Assembly (NCBI GenBank): GCA_965247435.1
Contig: OZ252019.1
Span: 4,836,001-4,900,000, forward strand
Source: Ilyomonas sp965247435
GTDB taxonomy: Bacteria; Bacteroidota; Bacteroidia; Chitinophagales; Chitinophagaceae
Reading direction: 5' to 3'
DNA: 64,000 nt
The stretch's first letter is position 1. Every line of letters begins with the position of its first letter. The translations under genes were made by a program, and so were the position numbers. Of this stretch, positions 52,784 through 62,014 are shown piece by piece. The notes beneath the pieces are model-generated. The model made no database searches. It was not told the DNA's origin and saw only the letters and a program-made list of their open reading frames with translations.

Positions 52784-54821
52784 TTTGTGCCCTTTTTCTT
52801 TTTTCTTCCCGCAAAAATATTAACGCCTGCGCCATTCTTTGCTCTTTAGGGTCGAATGACTGCATGTTAGGTTGTTCGCCTGTCTTCTTTACCCATTCTT
52901 TTATTTTAGGCCATAATATTATAGCCTCTTCCTCGGTTATATCAATTTTGGTTACAGCTATAGTGTCCTGTATTGCTCTTAATACAGATGTGGTAACAGA
53001 CTTTGAAAGGATTTCAAAAGCTTTCTGAAAGGGATTTATCGTGTCAATCAGATCTATATGAATATCATCAATGTTCACAAAGCTGCCTGCCATCCGGATA
53101 AATTTTCTATCGCCTTGTTCCTCAATAGTACTGTTTTTTATTACTGAATCCACAACTACATATTGCCTTACAGCTTCCACATCTTCTGCATTCAAGTCAG
53201 GGTAAATCTCCCTGATTATTTTAGGAATCAAAATCGTGTTAATCACTTCTGGTTCTATATTTCCAGGCATTGCCTTCAGCATGGTATCATTCTGAAGTAT
53301 TCTCGCTTTCAGGTCGTTAAGGTCACTTTCAATAATGTCTTTTGCACGTTGCGAGGTGGGCAACTTAAATCCTTTTATCCGTATCGTTCTACCGTTTCCA
53401 TCATCCTCATTCTCGTCATCTTCATTGTCTGGATATCTAGGCTTGAACTTAAAGTTTGGTGCTAATACCTGTTCCATTAATAAAGAAGCAGCAATAGCTT
53501 TCAGCATATTGTTTACTGCCAGTTTTACATCATCATCTACTGCATCTGGTTGTGCTATGAGGTTGGTAAATTGCGCATGAGTCTTATTTTCACTATCCCG
53601 TGTAGCACGACCGATGATCTGAATAATCTCCGTTAGAGAACCTCTGTAACCAATTGTCAACGCATGTTCGCAGAATGGCCAGTCAAAGCCCTCTTTAGCC
53701 ATGCCAAGAGCAATAATCATATCAATATCTTCCGGGCTGCTTATTCCTCTTAAATAAGCCACTACTTTATCTCTCTCTTTTGGGATGTCGTTTACCAAAT
53801 CTGCGATTTTTAAAATTCGTCCTGACCGTTTGCTTTTTACGTACAAAATACCTGTTTCGCTATCCTGATATTCCATTTCGCCAATGCAATCAATAATATG
53901 GCTTACTTCTTCTAACTTCTGTTTTGATGACTCAGCAGCGTTTACACTTGGAATATGAATAATGGTTTTTAGGTCTTCGTCCAGTATTTCTTCCAATGCC
54001 GACATTTCCCTGTCATGCTGCTTTTTATAATATCGTCCCTGATAAAAATGATAACCTATTCCCAAAGACTTGAGGTATTCATACCCATTCAATTGATCGT
54101 AATAGTTATAAGTAACCTTTGTGAATTTCTCTTCATCTTCAGGTAGCAGTACCGGCACACTATCACCACGGAAGTAAGAGCCAGTCATAGCCACAATATG
54201 TGCGGTGGACTTCGCCATAATATTTCTGATCACTTCTCCTAACCGGTTGTCGCCATCGGCGGAAACATGGTGAAATTCATCAATAGCAATTACGCAATCA
54301 TCCAAATCTTTTTCAGCTAATCCTTCAAAAGCAAACCGGAGTGTAGCATGTGTACAAATCAAAATCTTTTCATCGCATTTCAAAAAGTTCAGGAATGCCT
54401 GCACCTTGCTCCCTTCAGCTCCCGGCGTACAAAGGTTGTATTTAGGATGAAGCTCCCAGTTTGCATAGAACCCATATTTGGTTAATTCTGTTGGGCTAAA
54501 TGAATTGCCGATGGAACGCTCCGGCACGGCAACAATCACTTTTTTTATATCCTGATTGATTAGCTTATCCAAAGCAATAAACATCAGGGCCCTTGACTTT
54601 CCCGAAGCTGGTGGGGCTTTTAGTAAAAGATATTTAGCCGTTCGGGCCTCGTATGCTTTTGCCTGCATTTCACGCATGCCTAAAACACTGATCTTTTTAC
54701 TTTCGCCGGTTTGCGCATAGGTAACTTCCACCAAGTTGATAGGCTTTGCGTATTTAGTGTTGTTTATTCCTTTTTCGCTCACTTTACTTTGTTTTAATTC
54801 TTGTCTTTTTTTGTTTAGCAA
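52776..54821 (-). CDS. SF2 DEAD/DEAH-type helicase of the defence operon
   Basis: A 681-aa superfamily 2 helicase or translocase. Walker A is LLKAPPASGKSRAL (residues 67-79), motif II is AIDEFHHVSAD (DEFH at 181-184), motif III MTGSYF and motif VI QIIGRATRDSE. Between motif III and VI are the RecA2 strands (KTIIHIPSVNAAESSKQKL). There is no nuclease or specificity domain, so it is not HsdR. The C-terminal 200 residues are helical and unrecognised. It overlaps the methyltransferase gene by 38 bases and the GIY-YIG gene by 8, showing one tightly coupled operon. Confidence 0.87.
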   Translation of the reverse strand: MLNKKRQELKQSKVSEKGINNTKYAKPINLVEVTYAQTGESKKISVLGMREMQAKAYEARTAKYLLLKAPPASGKSRALMFIALDKLINQDIKKVIVAVPERSIGNSFSPTELTKYGFYANWELHPKYNLCTPGAEGSKVQAFLNFLKCDEKILICTHATLRFAFEGLAEKDLDDCVIAIDEFHHVSADGDNRLGEVIRNIMAKSTAHIVAMTGSYFRGDSVPVLLPEDEEKFTKVTYNYYDQLNGYEYLKSLGIGYHFYQGRYYKKQHDREMSALEEILDEDLKTIIHIPSVNAAESSKQKLEEVSHIIDCIGEMEYQDSETGILYVKSKRSGRILKIADLVNDIPKERDKVVAYLRGISSPEDIDMIIALGMAKEGFDWPFCEHALTIGYRGSLTEIIQIIGRATRDSENKTHAQFTNLIAQPDAVDDDVKLAVNNMLKAIAASLLMEQVLAPNFKFKPRYPDNEDDENEDDGNGRTIRIKGFKLPTSQRAKDIIESDLNDLKARILQNDTMLKAMPGNIEPEVINTILIPKIIREIYPDLNAEDVEAVRQYVVVDSVIKNSTIEEQGDRKFIRMAGSFVNIDDIHIDLIDTINPFQKAFEILSKSVTTSVLRAIQDTIAVTKIDITEEEAIILWPKIKEWVKKTGEQPNMQSFDPKEQRMAQALIFLREEKRKRAQNV

Positions 54822-57486
54822 AAAGTGTATTCTTCTTTGTCATTTCTTCATACATCCGGAATAAATATTCCAGTCTTTCGGCATCACTCCCAAACGGGCT
54901 TAGACGATACATGCGTTCAATGGCTTCGTCCAATTCTTTATGTGCCGCCTTCAATCCTTTGGGCATGGTTTCCGGGTTGTACAGCCATGCCATCGTTTTT
55001 TCCGGATATTTCGCTCTTTCATCCAATACTTGAAATACATACTGGTTAATGGTTTCTTTTTGCTTTGCATTTATTTCAGGGAATGGAAAAGTATTGTAGC
55101 ATAATTTGGCTGAATAGCGATAATCTGTTTTCAATTTCCCGCCCACTACATTTACCCAAGTCATGTGCATTTTGGAATGAAGTACGCCGAATAGCCAAGG
55201 CTGGGCATCATAAACAGCCATCGCTGAATTTGATATAATTGTGTTGATATCTAGAAACCCAATTGGAATATATTCCCTACGTTCTGAAGAAACAGCAGGA
55301 ATGATTAGCTGATTATCTTTAGCAATATTTCTATCTCTAAATTGGTGAGATCGTTCTGCTAGCTTATTGGTTCCTTTGTCTTTACTATTTAATCTGTGTT
55401 GTCTACTTATTTCAATTCTTTTTCTTAAAAAAGGAATTGTATTTACTTCTTTTAAATCCTTATCCTCAATCCACAGGCAATATCTTTTTTCTCCATTAAT
55501 AAACTCATAAGAACCGAGCAATGTTCTAATATATTTCTCATATTCTGGACTCTTATTTGTTAAGTCACTTTTCTCTTGTTCTGATATAATTAAACCTCCT
55601 CCATCATTCGGCATATTTCCGAAATTCATTTTTATAAATTTAGAAAGAGGAACGTTTCTTTCGTAAATGCATATATCACCTGCATCCATCAAATAAGCAT
55701 TAATATTCTTAGCTTCTTTTTTGATCTTTTCAAAGTACAAATATTTCGGCTCCTTAGACCTATTCCTTAGGCCTATAATTATAACCGAAACACCTGCATT
55801 GCCTTTAGCGTTATTAGTCCACTTAAAAGAGTGATGGGCAAAATTAATTTCAATGTCATCAGAAATCAATTGAGGCCACAATAGAGCAACTTGTTGTCCT
55901 TGTGATATTGAGTTAGTAGAAACAAAGGCGAATCTTGCATTAAATCCTTTTATATAATTTTTTGCTTTATAAAACCAACAAGAGATATAGTCTAAATCCC
56001 TATACTTTTTTAGATGGCTAAATACCGCATCCATATCACTTTTCTGGCTTTCATCTTGGACTCTTGCTCCTAAATAAGGTGGATTACCTAAAATATAAAT
56101 TTCATCCTCTTTACCTTTAGGACAAACCTCTTCCCAATCTTTTCTGGCAGCATTACCACAAACAATTTTCCCTGCCTCTTTTAATGGTAGTATCGGTTTC
56201 GACTGACCATAACCTTCCAGTTCTTCATCAAACACTTTATTCATTTGGTGCTCTGCCAGCCAAAGAGATAAGATCGCCATTTCGTGAGCAAAATCTTTTA
56301 TCTCAATACCATAAAATTGCGATAATTGGATACAGGTGAAGTATAATAACTTTTTACCTTTTTGAAGGTCGAGGTCAACAAGCCGTTGAATGATCTTTAT
56401 CTCCAGAAGTCGTATTTCCTTATAGGTGATAATCAGAAAATTCCCGCTTCCGCATGCAGGATCGAAAAATTTGATACTGGAAATTCTATTAATAAGCTTT
56501 TTCAGGTTGTTAGCGTTGTCGTAGTGTCTTTGAAACTCTTCATACAGTTCATCCAGAAACAAAGGCTCTATTAATTTTTTAATATTAGGAACCGAAGTGT
56601 AATGCATTCCTAAATCGCTGCGCTCTTCAGGGTCAGCCACTGCCTGAATCATAGAACCAAAAATATCAGGATTGATTTCGCTCCAATCCAAATCACCGCA
56701 TTCTAACAATATTTTTCTTGATCGCGCAGAAAATTTAGGAGATTGAATACTGTCTCTGAACAGGCCTCCATTAACATAAGGAAACTGTTCTAAATAAGCC
56801 GGAAAACTACCTTTTTCAGTATTAAGCTTTTTAAATAGGCTATTTAAAAACTCATGAACGTTACTCCCATTTTCTGCTGTATGTTGAGAAAGAGTTTCGG
56901 TAAAGACACTTTTAATTTCAAAAATGCTCGTGTCTTCTGCAAAAAAGCAAAATAAAAGCCGGGAAAGAAAAACATTTAGGTTGTGACTTTCGGTATTGTA
57001 GTCCGGATTGTCAGTTACCAGTACTTCATACAACTGCCCCAACTTATAAGCTGCATCCCGGTCCGCTTTATTGTCGTTAGAAGATTTATAAATTTCTGCA
57101 CCGGTTAATGGAAGAAAAAAATCAAAATATTTAGGCAGTTCACCAATCTTAAAATCCCTATTCCGTTTTGTTTTTACATCTTTAGCAACAACCGTTTCAA
57201 AATCAGTAACAATAATAAATCTTGGGTTATGCTTTAAGATTTGCTCATTGCCTGCAGCTTCTTCAATGTCTATTAAAAGTTTATCTGAACTGGATGTTTT
57301 GAAGAAAATCTTGTTTTTGTATATCACTTCGCCTTTGACTTTCGAAAAGTTGAAATCTCCTTTTTTCAGACGGGTAATGGAGGTTTTAGAAATTCCATAT
57401 GCTAAAAGAAAATCATAAATGAATTCTTCACAGTTTAGGTTTTCAACCAGACTACTGAGATTATTTTCTATTTCCTTTGAATTCAT
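54784..57486 (-). CDS. MmeI-like class I DNA methyltransferase with lost nuclease motif
   Basis: A 900-aa N6-adenine methyltransferase related to MmeI/type IIL enzymes. SAM motif I is FFDPACGSGNFL (341-352), the catalytic motif IV is ILGNPPYLGA (466-475), and a C-terminal target-recognition region follows (LFGVLHSKMHMTWVNVVGGK, LCYNTFPFP). In MmeI the N-terminus has a D-ExK nuclease; here the corresponding KNKIFFKTSSSDKLL lacks the glutamate and lysine, although the next strand PRFIIVTDF is kept. It therefore probably modifies but does not cut. It is the first gene of the five-gene operon. Confidence 0.85.
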   Translation of the reverse strand: MNSKEIENNLSSLVENLNCEEFIYDFLLAYGISKTSITRLKKGDFNFSKVKGEVIYKNKIFFKTSSSDKLLIDIEEAAGNEQILKHNPRFIIVTDFETVVAKDVKTKRNRDFKIGELPKYFDFFLPLTGAEIYKSSNDNKADRDAAYKLGQLYEVLVTDNPDYNTESHNLNVFLSRLLFCFFAEDTSIFEIKSVFTETLSQHTAENGSNVHEFLNSLFKKLNTEKGSFPAYLEQFPYVNGGLFRDSIQSPKFSARSRKILLECGDLDWSEINPDIFGSMIQAVADPEERSDLGMHYTSVPNIKKLIEPLFLDELYEEFQRHYDNANNLKKLINRISSIKFFDPACGSGNFLIITYKEIRLLEIKIIQRLVDLDLQKGKKLLYFTCIQLSQFYGIEIKDFAHEMAILSLWLAEHQMNKVFDEELEGYGQSKPILPLKEAGKIVCGNAARKDWEEVCPKGKEDEIYILGNPPYLGARVQDESQKSDMDAVFSHLKKYRDLDYISCWFYKAKNYIKGFNARFAFVSTNSISQGQQVALLWPQLISDDIEINFAHHSFKWTNNAKGNAGVSVIIIGLRNRSKEPKYLYFEKIKKEAKNINAYLMDAGDICIYERNVPLSKFIKMNFGNMPNDGGGLIISEQEKSDLTNKSPEYEKYIRTLLGSYEFINGEKRYCLWIEDKDLKEVNTIPFLRKRIEISRQHRLNSKDKGTNKLAERSHQFRDRNIAKDNQLIIPAVSSERREYIPIGFLDINTIISNSAMAVYDAQPWLFGVLHSKMHMTWVNVVGGKLKTDYRYSAKLCYNTFPFPEINAKQKETINQYVFQVLDERAKYPEKTMAWLYNPETMPKGLKAAHKELDEAIERMYRLSPFGSDAERLEYLFRMYEEMTKKNTLFAKQKKTRIKTK

Positions 57487-57613
57487 AATATGATTTTATT
57501 CCTAATGCTATTTAGAATATCTTTTTTACGCATTAGATATTATACACAGGCTGAATATAAAGACTTATCCCAAAGCAGAAAAAAGTATTCGTTGTCTAAT
57601 GCTTTTATCCTCC

Positions 57614-58318
57614 CTACCACCCCATCCCGCCCTTCTCAATAGCCACCTCCCCATCGGTAACCGACAAGTACTCACCGGAGGTACCCAACGTATCTATCAA
57701 TACTACCGGTGGTTGTACGGTCAGCCGCCGCTGGGTGGTATGTCCCACCACCTGTACATAGCCGGCTATCGCATCTATGCGCAGGCTATCCGGCCGCACC
57801 CAAAGGGGCGATTGGGTAATATCGTCGCCATACGGGCTGCAATTGGCGCCGGGCGTAAACTTAAAAGCACCGGGCTTTTGCCGGAACAGGGTATTGATAG
57901 CGGTTTCTATTTGGGTAAGGTCAATGTTATTGGCGCGGCACCAGGTTTTGGTAACGCCTGCATGGGTGAACAGGAATTGCCGGTGCACGAAACAGATTTG
58001 CAACAGGTCTTCTGCTATCGCCGCTTCCAGGAGTTGGGCAAAGGTAGCCGCATGCGTTACCTGGTAGCCGCTATACGTTTCGCCGGCGGCACGGAGGTAA
58101 TGATAATCGTGGTTGCCCAACAGGAGGACTACCCGCTCCCTGTTGGCCCCTTTATACGCAAGGAGGTCTTTAAAATTCTCGGCCTGCCGCTTCGGCGAAA
58201 TACCTTCGTGCGTATCGAAATAATCACCGATAAATACTACGGCATCAAAATCTTCGTTGGCAGTAATCTTTTTCCAGTCGTCTCTTCCGTGGGTATCACC
58301 TAAGGCTATTATTCGCAT
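57614..58318 (-). CDS. Calcineurin-like metallophosphoesterase
   Basis: A 234-aa cytoplasmic two-metal phosphoesterase. All motifs are present: ALGDTHGRDDW, FIGDYFDTHEG, LLGNHDYHYL, FTHAGVT and VVGHTTQR. Relatives hydrolyse phosphoproteins or dinucleotide phosphates. Its start overlaps the YhcG-like gene by 10 bases, so it is translated with a nuclease gene. This may be a coincidence of packing or a link to defence; the sequence does not say. Confidence 0.85.
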   Translation of the reverse strand: MRIIALGDTHGRDDWKKITANEDFDAVVFIGDYFDTHEGISPKRQAENFKDLLAYKGANRERVVLLLGNHDYHYLRAAGETYSGYQVTHAATFAQLLEAAIAEDLLQICFVHRQFLFTHAGVTKTWCRANNIDLTQIETAINTLFRQKPGAFKFTPGANCSPYGDDITQSPLWVRPDSLRIDAIAGYVQVVGHTTQRRLTVQPPVVLIDTLGTSGEYLSVTDGEVAIEKGGMGW

Positions 58319-59448
58319 GTGCTGCTATCATTTAATTCCTCTTCAATCTGTTGAATCGTTGGCAGCTTACCCTCCCACGCAAGGGGTAGCGTCTCCGTTA
58401 GTTGGTACTCACTTACACCAATAGGTTTATTCATGCCCCGCAAAGCATATTCGGCCACCACTTTATTCCGCTCCCTGCAGATGATGATACCGATAGAAGG
58501 CTCGTCTGTTGCATGCCGCAACTGGTCGTCCACTACGTTCAGATAAAAATTCAGCTTGCCTGCATACTCCGGTTCAAAGGCGCCGGTTTTTAATTCAATC
58601 ACCACGAAGCAGCGCAGTTTCAGGTGGTAAAATAATAGGTCGATGCGGCGTTCCCGGCCACCTATTTCCACCGGGTATTGCTTCCCTACATAGCTAAAGC
58701 CCGCGCCCAGCTCCAGCAGAAATTTGGTGATGTGCTCCACTAATGCGTTCTCTAAATCTTTTTCTGCATACTCATTGCCGAGACTGAGAAAGTCGAACTT
58801 GTAAGGGTCTTTCAACAACTCCCTGGCAAGATCACTTTGCGGCCTGGGTAAAGCCGTTTCAAAGTTGGTGATGGCAGCGCCCTGACGATGGCATAGGCCG
58901 CTTTCTACTTGGTGTACGAGCACATTGCGGCTCCAGTTGTGCGTGCTTGTTTCTTTTATATAAAATAAGGCTTCCTCCAGTTTTTTGCACTTGGTAATAA
59001 TCTGCAGGTGATGCCCCCAAGGGATAGTAGTAAGTAGAGCTGGTATTTGGTCAACAACTTGTTGCCCAATTTGTCCAACAGGTTCTGATACAAATTGGGC
59101 GGTTTGTGCAACAGGTTGTTGCACTATTGGGTTGTCAGATTGTAATTGTCCAACAAGTTGTTGGACAATTGACGACTTCTGACCATAAAATGAAAACCAA
59201 TTCTTTATATAGTATAGATTGGAGCGGGAAAACCCTTTCATGTCAGGAAATTCTGACAATAAATCTTTTGATAAATGCGGAATGAGACCTTCTCCCCATT
59301 GTGAAAAGGATTCCTTCTGTACAATTTCGGTTCCTAATTGCCAGTACAAAGCAAGGAGTTCAGCGTTTACTTTAAGTCCTGCTTTAATTTGTGCTGAACG
59401 GACTTGTGCTTTTAAATGGGTAAGCCATTGTTTATATTCCGGGTTCAT
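58309..59448 (-). CDS. YhcG-type PDDEXK nuclease (DUF1016)
   Basis: A 379-aa protein of the YhcG family, putative DNA nuclease often found with restriction-modification loci. The N-terminal DUF1016 part has LYWQLGTEIVQKE and FPDMKGFSRSNLYYIKNWF. The C-terminal PDDEXK core is GGRERRIDLLFYHLKLRCFV followed by VIELKTGAFEPEYAGKLNFY, with D and ExK in place. Between them a Gln-rich linker (residues about 100-140) repeats VQQLVGQ, VQQPVAQ, VGQIGQQ. It overlaps the metallophosphoesterase gene. Confidence 0.87.
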   Translation of the reverse strand: MNPEYKQWLTHLKAQVRSAQIKAGLKVNAELLALYWQLGTEIVQKESFSQWGEGLIPHLSKDLLSEFPDMKGFSRSNLYYIKNWFSFYGQKSSIVQQLVGQLQSDNPIVQQPVAQTAQFVSEPVGQIGQQVVDQIPALLTTIPWGHHLQIITKCKKLEEALFYIKETSTHNWSRNVLVHQVESGLCHRQGAAITNFETALPRPQSDLARELLKDPYKFDFLSLGNEYAEKDLENALVEHITKFLLELGAGFSYVGKQYPVEIGGRERRIDLLFYHLKLRCFVVIELKTGAFEPEYAGKLNFYLNVVDDQLRHATDEPSIGIIICRERNKVVAEYALRGMNKPIGVSEYQLTETLPLAWEGKLPTIQQIEEELNDSSTCE

Positions 59449-59903
59449 AAGGTTGACCTAAAGGTTTATGATAAAATAATATGCAGAAGCACAGATGAAA
59501 ATTTTTAAAATAGCATTCCGGGTACGCCTGGTAAAAAATTGAACATCTATACCTTCACAGCGAAAAATACGGAAAAGCTTTAATTGATGAGGCTTGTTTA
59601 AAAGAGTTTTTAGTCTGTGGCTTAATTCACACACTTAACTAAATATACTCACTGCTTGCTATACTCATCAGCTATACCATTTCTGTACAGCAGGGCTGCC
59701 CTTTATTCCCCTTATATCTCTCTACTGTATATCAGGTACTGATCTCGCTTTGTTGTAGCAGCGTATGCTTCTTTTTTGCGCCCGCAACCCGTTTGATGTA
59801 GTATTGATGTAGGAGAAAAAAGCTTTTGTTGCCTTTCCTGCTATAGATTTGAGTTTCCTAAATTTTATTCATCCAATCTATTTCATTTAAAACGATTGCA
59901 AAC
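59449..59903. other. Intergenic region, nothing clearly recognised
   Basis: About 455 bases between divergent genes. A perfect -7 box TAGATTTG is at 59844-59851, but the nearest upstream TTG is 15 bases away and not the usual 19. No repeat or small gene is supported. Confidence 0.45.
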
Positions 59904-61400
59904 ATGAAGAACACTGTTATCCTCTTTCTCTGCCTCGCAGGGCTCGCTGCTAATGCCCAGGATAAAATCGGCCTTTTCGACGGTCACGGCGATGTAGGTA
60001 CCAACGTAAAGCCCGGCTCCGCTACCTATATCCCGCAAACCGGCCAATACATTATTTCCGGGGCGGGCTATAATGTGTGGGCCGACCACGACGAGTTCCA
60101 GTTTGTATGGAAAAAGATGACCGGCGATTTTATACTGTACACCCGCGCCGAATTTCTCGGCCCGTGGGTAGATTATCACCGCAAAGTAGGCTGGATGGTG
60201 CGCAAAACACTCGACGGCAACTCGCCCCATGTAAACGCGGTGGAGCATGGCGATGGCCTTACTTCCCTGCAGTTTCGCAGAACGGCCGGCGCGCAAACAG
60301 AAGAGCGGAAGATGAAGATTACCAAAGCCAATATCCTGCAATTGGAAAGGCGCGGCGATACCTACATTATGCGGGCGGCGGCTTACGGGCAATTGTTTAC
60401 CGTTGACTCCGTTTCGGGCATTGATCTTGGCAACGAGGTATATGTAGGGCTCTTCGTAGGCTCGCACAATGCCGATGTGGTGGAAACCGGCGTGTTCAGC
60501 AATGTGCGGATTGCAGTTCCCGCTCCCGCAACCTTAGTTCCGTATAAGCAGTATCTCGGCAGCCACTTAGAACTGCTGGATGTTGCTTCGGGCAACCGCG
60601 AAATCATTTATACCGTACCCAATTCGATACAGGCGCCCAACTGGATGCCCGATGGCAAAACCCTCCTTTACAACAGCGAAGGCTCCATCTATACGTTCGA
60701 CCTTGCCAGCCGCACGCCGCAGGTACTCAACACCGGCGACGTAAAAAACAACAACAACGACCATGTAATTTCCTTTGACGGTAAAATGCTGGGCCTCAGC
60801 AGCGGTGTTGAAAAATTAGGCGGCTCTATCTCTTACACCGTACCTATAACCGGTGGTACGCCCAGGCAGATTACGCCCATTGGTCCCTCGTACACGCATG
60901 GCTGGTCGCCCGATGGCAAGAGCATCGTGTTTACCGGTCAGCGCAATAAGGAGTTTGATATTTATAAAGTTCCGGCCGCCGGCGGCAAGGAAGTGCGTTT
61001 AACCACGGCGCCGGGGCTCGACGACGGGCCGGAATATACGCCGGACGGGCAATACATTTATTTCAACTCAGTCCGGTCGGGCCTGATGCAGGTATGGCGG
61101 ATGAAGGCCGATGGCAGCAGCCAGGAACAGGTGACCAGCGACAGCCTGAACAACTGGTTTCCGCATATCTCGCCCGATGGAAAAACGATTGTTTTTATCT
61201 CGTTCCTTCCGTCTGAAGTGCGGCCGGACGATCACCCGTTTTATAAGCATGTATATCTGCGGATGATGCCGGTGGCTGGCGGCGAGCCAAAGGTGATCGC
61301 TTACCTCTATGGCGGACAGGGCACGATCAATACGCCTTCGTGGTCGCCCGACAGTAAAAGGATTGCGTTTATCAGTAACAGTGGTATGAGCGGGCAATAA
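59904..61400 (+). CDS. Periplasmic PD40/TolB-like beta-propeller protein
   Basis: A 498-aa exported protein of unknown role. The signal peptide is MKNTVILFLCLAGLAANA. Residues about 25-215 form a concanavalin-like/DUF1349-type domain (GQYIISGAGYNVWADHDEFQ, WVDYHRKVGWMVRKT). Residues 220-498 form a WD40-like PD40 propeller with blade motifs NWMPDGKTLLYNS, GWSPDGKSIVFTG, EYTPDGQYIYFNS, HISPDGKTIVFIS and SWSPDSKRIAFIS. Such proteins often accompany sugar utilisation genes. No catalytic motif is seen. It is monocistronic. Confidence 0.82.
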   Translation: MKNTVILFLCLAGLAANAQDKIGLFDGHGDVGTNVKPGSATYIPQTGQYIISGAGYNVWADHDEFQFVWKKMTGDFILYTRAEFLGPWVDYHRKVGWMVRKTLDGNSPHVNAVEHGDGLTSLQFRRTAGAQTEERKMKITKANILQLERRGDTYIMRAAAYGQLFTVDSVSGIDLGNEVYVGLFVGSHNADVVETGVFSNVRIAVPAPATLVPYKQYLGSHLELLDVASGNREIIYTVPNSIQAPNWMPDGKTLLYNSEGSIYTFDLASRTPQVLNTGDVKNNNNDHVISFDGKMLGLSSGVEKLGGSISYTVPITGGTPRQITPIGPSYTHGWSPDGKSIVFTGQRNKEFDIYKVPAAGGKEVRLTTAPGLDDGPEYTPDGQYIYFNSVRSGLMQVWRMKADGSSQEQVTSDSLNNWFPHISPDGKTIVFISFLPSEVRPDDHPFYKHVYLRMMPVAGGEPKVIAYLYGGQGTINTPSWSPDSKRIAFISNSGMSGQ

Positions 61401-61609
61401 GAATATTTAGCCACAAAGACTCGAAAGCACAAAGGCAATAAGTAACGAAGTAGCACAAAGTGCTGATGCAGTTGCCCTGCTAACGGTATCTCAGTTTGAA
61501 ATTTTCAGGCCACATGTAGTGTTATCCGAATGAGATAGGTATGGGATAGCTTCCATACAATTGCATTCAAACCTGATTTACGCAGCAGACCTGTCTGACG
61601 GTAGCCAGG

Positions 61610-61680
61610 TTCCGCACAAAGCTGCCGGTTGGTTACAAGTTAATGCAAGTGCGTATCGGCAGCAATTGCGGAATGACGTG
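61610..61680. repeat. TTCCGCA-type palindromic element, copy 4
   Basis: GCCAGGTTCCGCACAAAGCTGCC at the left and GGCAGCAATTGCGGAATGACG at the right. A base change in the left inner arm (CTGCC for CCGCC) is matched by a change in the right inner arm (GGCAG for GGCGG), a compensatory pair that keeps the stem. Confidence 0.7.
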
Positions 61681-61804
61681 CATCATAACTGCTACTTTAC
61701 TATTATAACTTTTAGAAAAATTTAAACTGCCTGATCATAAGCTCAATAGTAATAATCCCTTTTAGGCAATGTGGAGGCGCTGGCAAGGAAAACTATCTCA
61801 CTGA

Positions 61805-61925
61805 GACAATAAGAAATTATTATTAACGAAGTAAATGCGCGGAGCGATCATGTTTTCCTTGACTTTTTACGCAACCTCTTATTCCGGTTGCCTTTTTGCG
61901 TCAAGGCAAAAAGAAAGCAGAAAGA
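61805..61925. repeat. Interspersed repeat with GCAACCGGAATAAG, copy 4 (inverted)
   Basis: On the minus strand it reads CTTTTTGCCTTGACGCAAAAA, GGCAACCGGAATAAGAGGTTGC, GGAAAACATGATCGCTCCG and CGCATTTACTTCGTTAATAA. This links copy 3 (first half) and copy 1 (second half), so this is the most complete member. Confidence 0.65.
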
Positions 61926-62014
61926 GTTATTAGATAAAACTTCCCTGAACTGCAATATTCAAACTTACCATCTTAAACATCTTAATCTATATAACCATTT
62001 AAAACATTTGCCCT

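Larger units (their letters stand above)
61401..62014. other. Repeat-rich intergenic region
   Basis: No gene is seen. It contains the fourth TTCCGCA-type palindrome (61610-61680) and the fourth copy of the interspersed repeat with GCAACCGGAATAAG (61805-61925, inverted). Confidence 0.55.

Noticed and set aside
57599..58303. A 234-codon plus-strand frame opposite the metallophosphoesterase gene
   Set aside because: The minus-strand frame has all catalytic motifs of the metallophosphoesterase family; the plus-strand frame is its shadow with no protein character.
59883..60467. A 194-codon minus-strand frame opposite the PD40 protein gene
   Set aside because: It overlaps the signal peptide and first domain of a well-supported plus-strand gene; its composition is that of an antisense frame.
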